A DNA stretch of 9,292 nt from assembly GCA_026999335.1 (NCBI GenBank), contig JALTPW010000673.1:1-9292 (forward strand). The letters run 5' to 3'. This stretch comes from Chromatiales bacterium. GTDB taxonomy: Bacteria; Pseudomonadota; Gammaproteobacteria; SZUA-152. Position 1 is the first letter of the stretch. Every line of letters starts with the position of its first letter. A program made the translations under genes and the position numbers. The notes below the pieces were generated by a model. The model searched no databases. It saw nothing but the letters and a program-made list of their open reading frames with translations, and was not told the DNA's origin. Below are positions 5,495 to 9,292 of this stretch, one piece after another.

Positions 5495-6754
5495 ATGCCA
5501 CAGCACAATCAAGATTTGACCTTTCAGGTTCCAGAAGTCCCAGCAGGAACTCCCGAGGAAGTTCAAGCTGCTGGAGCCTTAGCCTTCGCAGGTCAACCAG
5601 CCCTTGCATGGGAGATACTTACAGACTTTAAGAAGAGAGCTGCTGGGGTTACTGTCCTTAAAGCGCTCAAAGAAGCAGGCTTTCCTCTTGATGATCCTTC
5701 TGGGGTTGTTCTCTCAAGTCTTCTGGCTTCAAGGGCAGTTACGGTAGATGAAGCCTTTAGTGTTTACATGCAGATAAAGGAGATTCAGGCAGCGAATCTC
5801 CAGATTGCCCTCCGTATGAGACAGATTGAGGAAGCCAGCTGGAACGCCCGTAGGGCTCAGGCTCAAGCCTTCAGAGCCGAAGTTCAGTCAATACAGGATT
5901 TGGCAGATACTATCTACGGAGATACCGTAGAAGGTATAGACAACGAACTTGAGGCTGTTAACAGACAGATCAGGGAGCTTTCAACTCTGAACGCACAGGA
6001 ACAGATGGCTTTGAAATCTCAAGGCATAGATCCACGTAAAGAGCTCCAAAGACTTGAAGACCGAAAGAAAGCCCTGCTTGGAGTCAGAACTATGATTACC
6101 AGAAAGAAAGAACGCTTCGTATTTCACCTGACTAATAAGCTCAGAACAGGTCAACCTGCTGCACTTTCAGCTCCTGAGGCTATAGTTCAGGAAAAGAAGC
6201 GTGAGCTTGACATGCTGACTTTAGCACAGAAAGGAGACGAAGCCTTCAAAGATTCAGAACTTGAAGTTGATGAATATTTCATAGCTTGGTCAGGGATAAA
6301 TTCCCAAATAGATGTTGGAGGAAAAAGACGCACCGACATTCCTACAGTTGAGGAAGTAAATCGTGCAAAGAGCATATATAAAGAGTTCATCGACGTCCTC
6401 AGCACATACTTGGGTCCTGGCTATACCACATACTTCGCAAGAGCTTACGAAGCGGAGAACGGACCTCTTCTGTTTGCACATACTGTTGACAACCAGAACA
6501 CAGAACAAGAGAGCTCGTTTTGGAACGCCTATACAAAGGGAGGAGCTCTCGCTACGGCTGGTGCAGGTTTTATGCTATTTAGGAAGCGTATAGTAGGAGT
6601 CTTCAGACGCCTGTTTGGTAAGAAGCCTCCCATCCCACCTCCACAAGGAAAGCCTGGTCCTGTTCAGGACATAGTAAATCAGGCTAAGCAGAGGGCAGAG
6701 TCCGTAGTCAGTCCTCCGCCGCCGAAATCAGGCAGTAAGAGGAGGAAGAAATGA
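5495..6754 (+). CDS. Helical internal virion protein with hydrophobic segment and basic tail
   Basis: A 419-residue protein, probably part of the ejected inner core. The N-terminal 20 residues are Pro-rich and polar. About 25-330 is mainly helical, with coiled-coil-like stretches 'YMQIKEIQAANLQIALRMRQ' and 'ELEAVNRQIREL' and a Lys/Arg-rich centre ('RLEDRKKALLGVRTMITRKK'). Residues 349-362 ('GGALATAGAGFMLF') are hydrophobic and are followed at once by basic 'RKRIVGVFRRLFGKKP'. The end is Pro-rich and finishes with 'KSGSKRRKK', which could bind DNA or lipid. No catalytic motif (such as a lytic transglycosylase) was recognised and there is no cysteine. ATG at 5495 has TAAGGAGG (stop plus ribosome site) and a 7-base spacer. 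TGA overlaps the next ATG as ATGA, so the two genes are coupled and their products probably work together, as do T7 gp15 and gp16 (analogy only). Confidence 0.7.
   Translation: MPQHNQDLTFQVPEVPAGTPEEVQAAGALAFAGQPALAWEILTDFKKRAAGVTVLKALKEAGFPLDDPSGVVLSSLLASRAVTVDEAFSVYMQIKEIQAANLQIALRMRQIEEASWNARRAQAQAFRAEVQSIQDLADTIYGDTVEGIDNELEAVNRQIRELSTLNAQEQMALKSQGIDPRKELQRLEDRKKALLGVRTMITRKKERFVFHLTNKLRTGQPAALSAPEAIVQEKKRELDMLTLAQKGDEAFKDSELEVDEYFIAWSGINSQIDVGGKRRTDIPTVEEVNRAKSIYKEFIDVLSTYLGPGYTTYFARAYEAENGPLLFAHTVDNQNTEQESSFWNAYTKGGALATAGAGFMLFRKRIVGVFRRLFGKKPPIPPPQGKPGPVQDIVNQAKQRAESVVSPPPPKSGSKRRKK
6740..6753 (+). promoter_or_regulatory. Ribosome binding site and ATGA coupling for the giant gene
   Basis: AGGAGG at 6740-6745 lies inside the basic C-terminal codons of the upstream gene and is 5 bases from ATG 6751-6753. 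That ATG overlaps the upstream TGA (6752-6754). This fixes the start of the open-ended last gene. Confidence 0.8.
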
Positions 6755-9292
6755 CTCCTGAGCAACAGGCTTTCAGAGAAGTAAAGACTTTTTCGCTTTC
6801 CGAACTCGGATTCTGGGTCGCAACAGGAGCAGCTGGCGGAGCTGCTGTCGGAGCTGTTGCTGGTGGTCTTGGTGCAGTCCCAGGTGCTATCGCAGGTGCT
6901 GTAGGAGGATTTCTTAGTTATGTAGGCGGTTACTTCGCAGGCTTAGCGACTCAAGCTGCGACAGGAGATCCAAAGCTTTCGCTTACAGTCCGCAGAATAA
7001 CTGAAATAGCTATGCCCACAGGTTACTTAGGAAAGCTCATAAAATTGAATCGTCTCTACAAATCTGTTAAAGCCTCAGAAGAACTCATTGAAGCTGGGAA
7101 AGCAGTAAAAGTCGCAGAGCCTGTGGCTCCCATTCGTGCTGTTTCCAAGATAGTTGCCAAAGCACCTGAGGAACTTAAGCTCGGACTGAAGGCAGCCTCC
7201 TTTGGGCTTACTACGGGCTACGTTCTTGAGCCTTACATCGTTGAAGATCCGGAGTCTGGGGCTGGAAAGCCTCTTGGACTTTCTGCAGTCGCAGCTTCCG
7301 CATGGATTATCTCCAAGCCCTTAGCTCCATTGGGAATCTGGGCTAAATACAGCACAAAGCAGATACTGTCAACCCTGACTCCAAAGGCTGGAGCTGGTGT
7401 TCTCGTGACTGACCCAATCAAAGCCTCCATTGGCGTAGGCAAGTTCAAGGTCAATCTTGAACGATTCAGGATCCCAAAGCTTGGCTTTGACTTAGACAGA
7501 GGGCTTGAGGTTAAGGCTATAGATCCATTTGAGGAAGGTCTTTTCTTTTCGTCTGAACAGATTGCAGACTTACAATACAAACTTACTGCGGTTGGGAAAG
7601 TTCTGAAAAAGCACGGCATTGAGGTTGGCTCTCCTGTAAGCCAGAGACTTGCAAAGAAGCTCTTTGACCCGACAGAAGAGGTTGAGCTCGCTGAACGCTT
7701 TAAGCAAGTCCTGAGGGAGGAAGGCTTCACGGATGACGCAATAGCAGAACTGAGCTCTGCTCTTGAGGAGTGGCAGGCTGTGAACTTAGCCATTGCCGAT
7801 CAGCTAGCCTCTATCGGAGGTGCTTCCAGAGAATATCTGGAGACTCTTGGAGGCTCTAAGAGGTTTTTCCAGCATATCTTAGTCAGACAGGAAGGGAAGA
7901 CTACGATAGAAGATCTTATATCCACTGCCTTTGAAAGCACAGCGAAGTCGCCCTTACCTTCAGTTGCGTCAGTCCGTAAGAGAGGAACTTTCGTTCCTGT
8001 CTCAACAGCAGAAGGTCTAAAACTTTCTGCGCAGTTCAGAGCTCAAAACAACAAAGATCCAAAGCTCGGAGACACCTTCACAGACGACAAAGGCAGAACC
8101 TGGGTTTTTACTAACCTGAAGAGAGGAAAGAAGAAAGGCTGGTGGAGGGAGACTGCGAGACCAGATAACGAATCTCTGATCTTTGATCTTGCAGCCTCAC
8201 TCTATATTCAGCTTTCTCAAGATCTCAGACTCTTAAGAAGGCTTCATGTTTACAACTATCTGAATGAGCTTGGAAAGCTATCTGGGCACGTAATTTCTGA
8301 TCCGCAGAGAGGTAAGGCTGCAGGATATATTAAACTTTCTGAGCCAAAACCAGGAAGACGCGGCTACAGCCCTGTAATTAGAGCCTATGGTCAGCTTACA
8401 GGTAAATATGTAAGTCCAGACATAAAGAAGATGGTTGACGCCTTTATAGAGATGGAAGAATACAGACCTCCTGAGTTCCCATTAATAGGTCAGGGCTTGG
8501 CTCTGGCTAATAGATTCTGGAAGAACTTTAGACTTGGAGCCTCTATAAAATCTTTTGAGAATGCATTCTTCGGTAATTTCTTCATAAGTTACGCTCATGG
8601 TCATGACCCAGCAACAATTCTGATGCACTCCATTGATGGCTTCATAGCGAAGGACAGAGCCTCAAGGGCTATACTTGAAGAAGCTAAAAAGTGGGGACTG
8701 TTTCAGGGAACCTTTGCTTGGGAGACTGCGGTTCCAGAAGAAATTATGAAGATAAGGCAACTTGTGAAGGAGGAATCAAGTTGGATCCGAAAACAGCTCA
8801 CATCTGCATATCTGTTTAGCTCAAAGGTCATAACTAAGGGCTTTGGAAGAATAGACGAACTCTGGAGATTTGGGCTCTACAGAAAACTTCGCTTTGAAGG
8901 CTATGACCCAAAGGAGGCTTACAGGCAGGCTCTCTATGCTTATGGCTATTACGAAGACTTACCTGTTGTAGTCAGACAACTTAGGGATACAATTGTTCCA
9001 TTCATAAGTTTTCAGTATAGAGTTCTGCCTAAGATATTCAAGGCGTTTTATAATCATCCTGAACGTCTTGCAGGTGCTCTTGCAATGGTTGAAGGACTGC
9101 AGAGGGTTGCCTTCCAAGACATGTATGGGGAGAAGTGGAGGGAAGGGATGGCTTTTGAACAGCATGAGCTCGTGAAGGCTCAGTTCCTTGACTTCAGACC
9201 AGGAGGCTTTCTTGCAGATTTTATAAGAGTTCCTGGGCTTATATTTAAGGTCGGAGATAAGGAGTTTGAACTTCCTTCTGGATATATGTATT
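6751..9292 (+). CDS. Giant virion/ejection protein with N-terminal glycine zipper (3' end outside window)
   Basis: The frame is open from ATG 6751 to the window's end: at least 847 residues with no stop. Residues 20-65 are a glycine zipper (GxxxG runs at 26-30-34-38 and 41-45-49-53), suited to membrane insertion. Residues 66-400 are mostly helical. A compact basic patch near 440-465 has 'GDTFTDDKGRTWVF' then 'KRGKKKGWW'. A helical C-terminal part contains 'FENAFFGNFF' (602-611), then 'RIDELWRFGLYRKL' (700-713), 'PKEAYRQALYAYGYYEDLP' (719-737) and 'IVPFISFQYRVLPK' (748-761). The order D..(W)R.glyr, P.eAyr.a, Y.dlp, then PF.sf..r.lP is one I recall from very large phage virion proteins, sometimes called polyvalent proteins. 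Position and size suggest a T7 gp16-like ejection role. No protease or transglycosylase motif is seen and there is no cysteine. Arg codons are 38 AGA/AGG to 10 CGN. Confidence 0.75.
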   Translation, partial: MTPEQQAFREVKTFSLSELGFWVATGAAGGAAVGAVAGGLGAVPGAIAGAVGGFLSYVGGYFAGLATQAATGDPKLSLTVRRITEIAMPTGYLGKLIKLNRLYKSVKASEELIEAGKAVKVAEPVAPIRAVSKIVAKAPEELKLGLKAASFGLTTGYVLEPYIVEDPESGAGKPLGLSAVAASAWIISKPLAPLGIWAKYSTKQILSTLTPKAGAGVLVTDPIKASIGVGKFKVNLERFRIPKLGFDLDRGLEVKAIDPFEEGLFFSSEQIADLQYKLTAVGKVLKKHGIEVGSPVSQRLAKKLFDPTEEVELAERFKQVLREEGFTDDAIAELSSALEEWQAVNLAIADQLASIGGASREYLETLGGSKRFFQHILVRQEGKTTIEDLISTAFESTAKSPLPSVASVRKRGTFVPVSTAEGLKLSAQFRAQNNKDPKLGDTFTDDKGRTWVFTNLKRGKKKGWWRETARPDNESLIFDLAASLYIQLSQDLRLLRRLHVYNYLNELGKLSGHVISDPQRGKAAGYIKLSEPKPGRRGYSPVIRAYGQLTGKYVSPDIKKMVDAFIEMEEYRPPEFPLIGQGLALANRFWKNFRLGASIKSFENAFFGNFFISYAHGHDPATILMHSIDGFIAKDRASRAILEEAKKWGLFQGTFAWETAVPEEIMKIRQLVKEESSWIRKQLTSAYLFSSKVITKGFGRIDELWRFGLYRKLRFEGYDPKEAYRQALYAYGYYEDLPVVVRQLRDTIVPFISFQYRVLPKIFKAFYNHPERLAGALAMVEGLQRVAFQDMYGEKWREGMAFEQHELVKAQFLDFRPGGFLADFIRVPGLIFKVGDKEFELPSGYMY

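Noticed and set aside
5913..5931. Seven-base stem (TCTACGG/CCGTAGA) with 5-base loop within the 5495 gene
   Set aside because: A stem of this length is expected by chance in 9 kb. It is inside coding sequence and has no partner elsewhere.
7233..7793. 186-codon open frame on the - strand
   Set aside because: It lies wholly inside the giant + strand gene, is Ser-rich as expected from the reverse of Leu/Arg/Glu-biased codons, lacks a clear ribosome site, and every other gene is on the + strand.

Overview
The window is a compact block of virion structure genes from a short-tailed (podovirus-type) bacteriophage or prophage. All ten genes lie on the + strand, head to tail, with gaps of at most about 60 bases or with start/stop overlaps. 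No tRNA, integrase, transposase, CRISPR array, tail tube, sheath or tape-measure gene is visible. The first and last genes are cut by the window edges.

Layout. (1) Head, 1-688: the C-terminus of an N4-gp56-like major capsid protein, then a small beta-rich protein that may decorate the capsid. (2) Head-to-tail connector and tail, 728-3943: two consecutive adaptor-like proteins of about 200 residues that look like diverged tandem copies, then a 684-residue, probably beta-propeller protein in the position of a P22 gp10/SU10-type nozzle or tail-hub protein. (3) A small one-helix membrane protein with a coiled coil, 3956-4183. (4) A probable DNA-ejection module, 4195-9292: two roughly 200-residue proteins with hydrophobic ends and coiled coils (one resembling T7 gp14), a 419-residue helical protein with a hydrophobic segment and a basic tail, and a giant protein (at least 847 residues, open at the window end) with an N-terminal glycine zipper and a C-terminal segment typical of very large phage virion proteins.

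The genes probably act in order during assembly and infection: the shell is built, the portal vertex is closed by adaptors and nozzle, and the internal proteins are expelled ahead of the DNA to bridge the cell envelope. The portal, terminase and protease genes would be expected upstream, and tail fibres and lysis genes elsewhere.

The most interesting non-coding signal is a 36-bp element found twice (686-721 and 4836-4871, 33/36 identical). Its core is a near-perfect 21-bp dyad lying directly against the Shine-Dalgarno sequence of the next gene. It precedes the connector genes and the ejection genes and is the best candidate for a phage promoter, operator or mRNA control element. A second striking feature is that the whole 3956-9292 block (1748 residues in five proteins) encodes no cysteine, whereas the upstream head and tail genes do.

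Host: strong AGGAGG-type ribosome sites and one TTG start indicate a bacterial host. Arginine is mostly AGA/AGG (38 of 48 codons in the giant gene), which is common in thermophilic bacteria such as Aquificales and Thermotogales but is not diagnostic. I cannot name the host.
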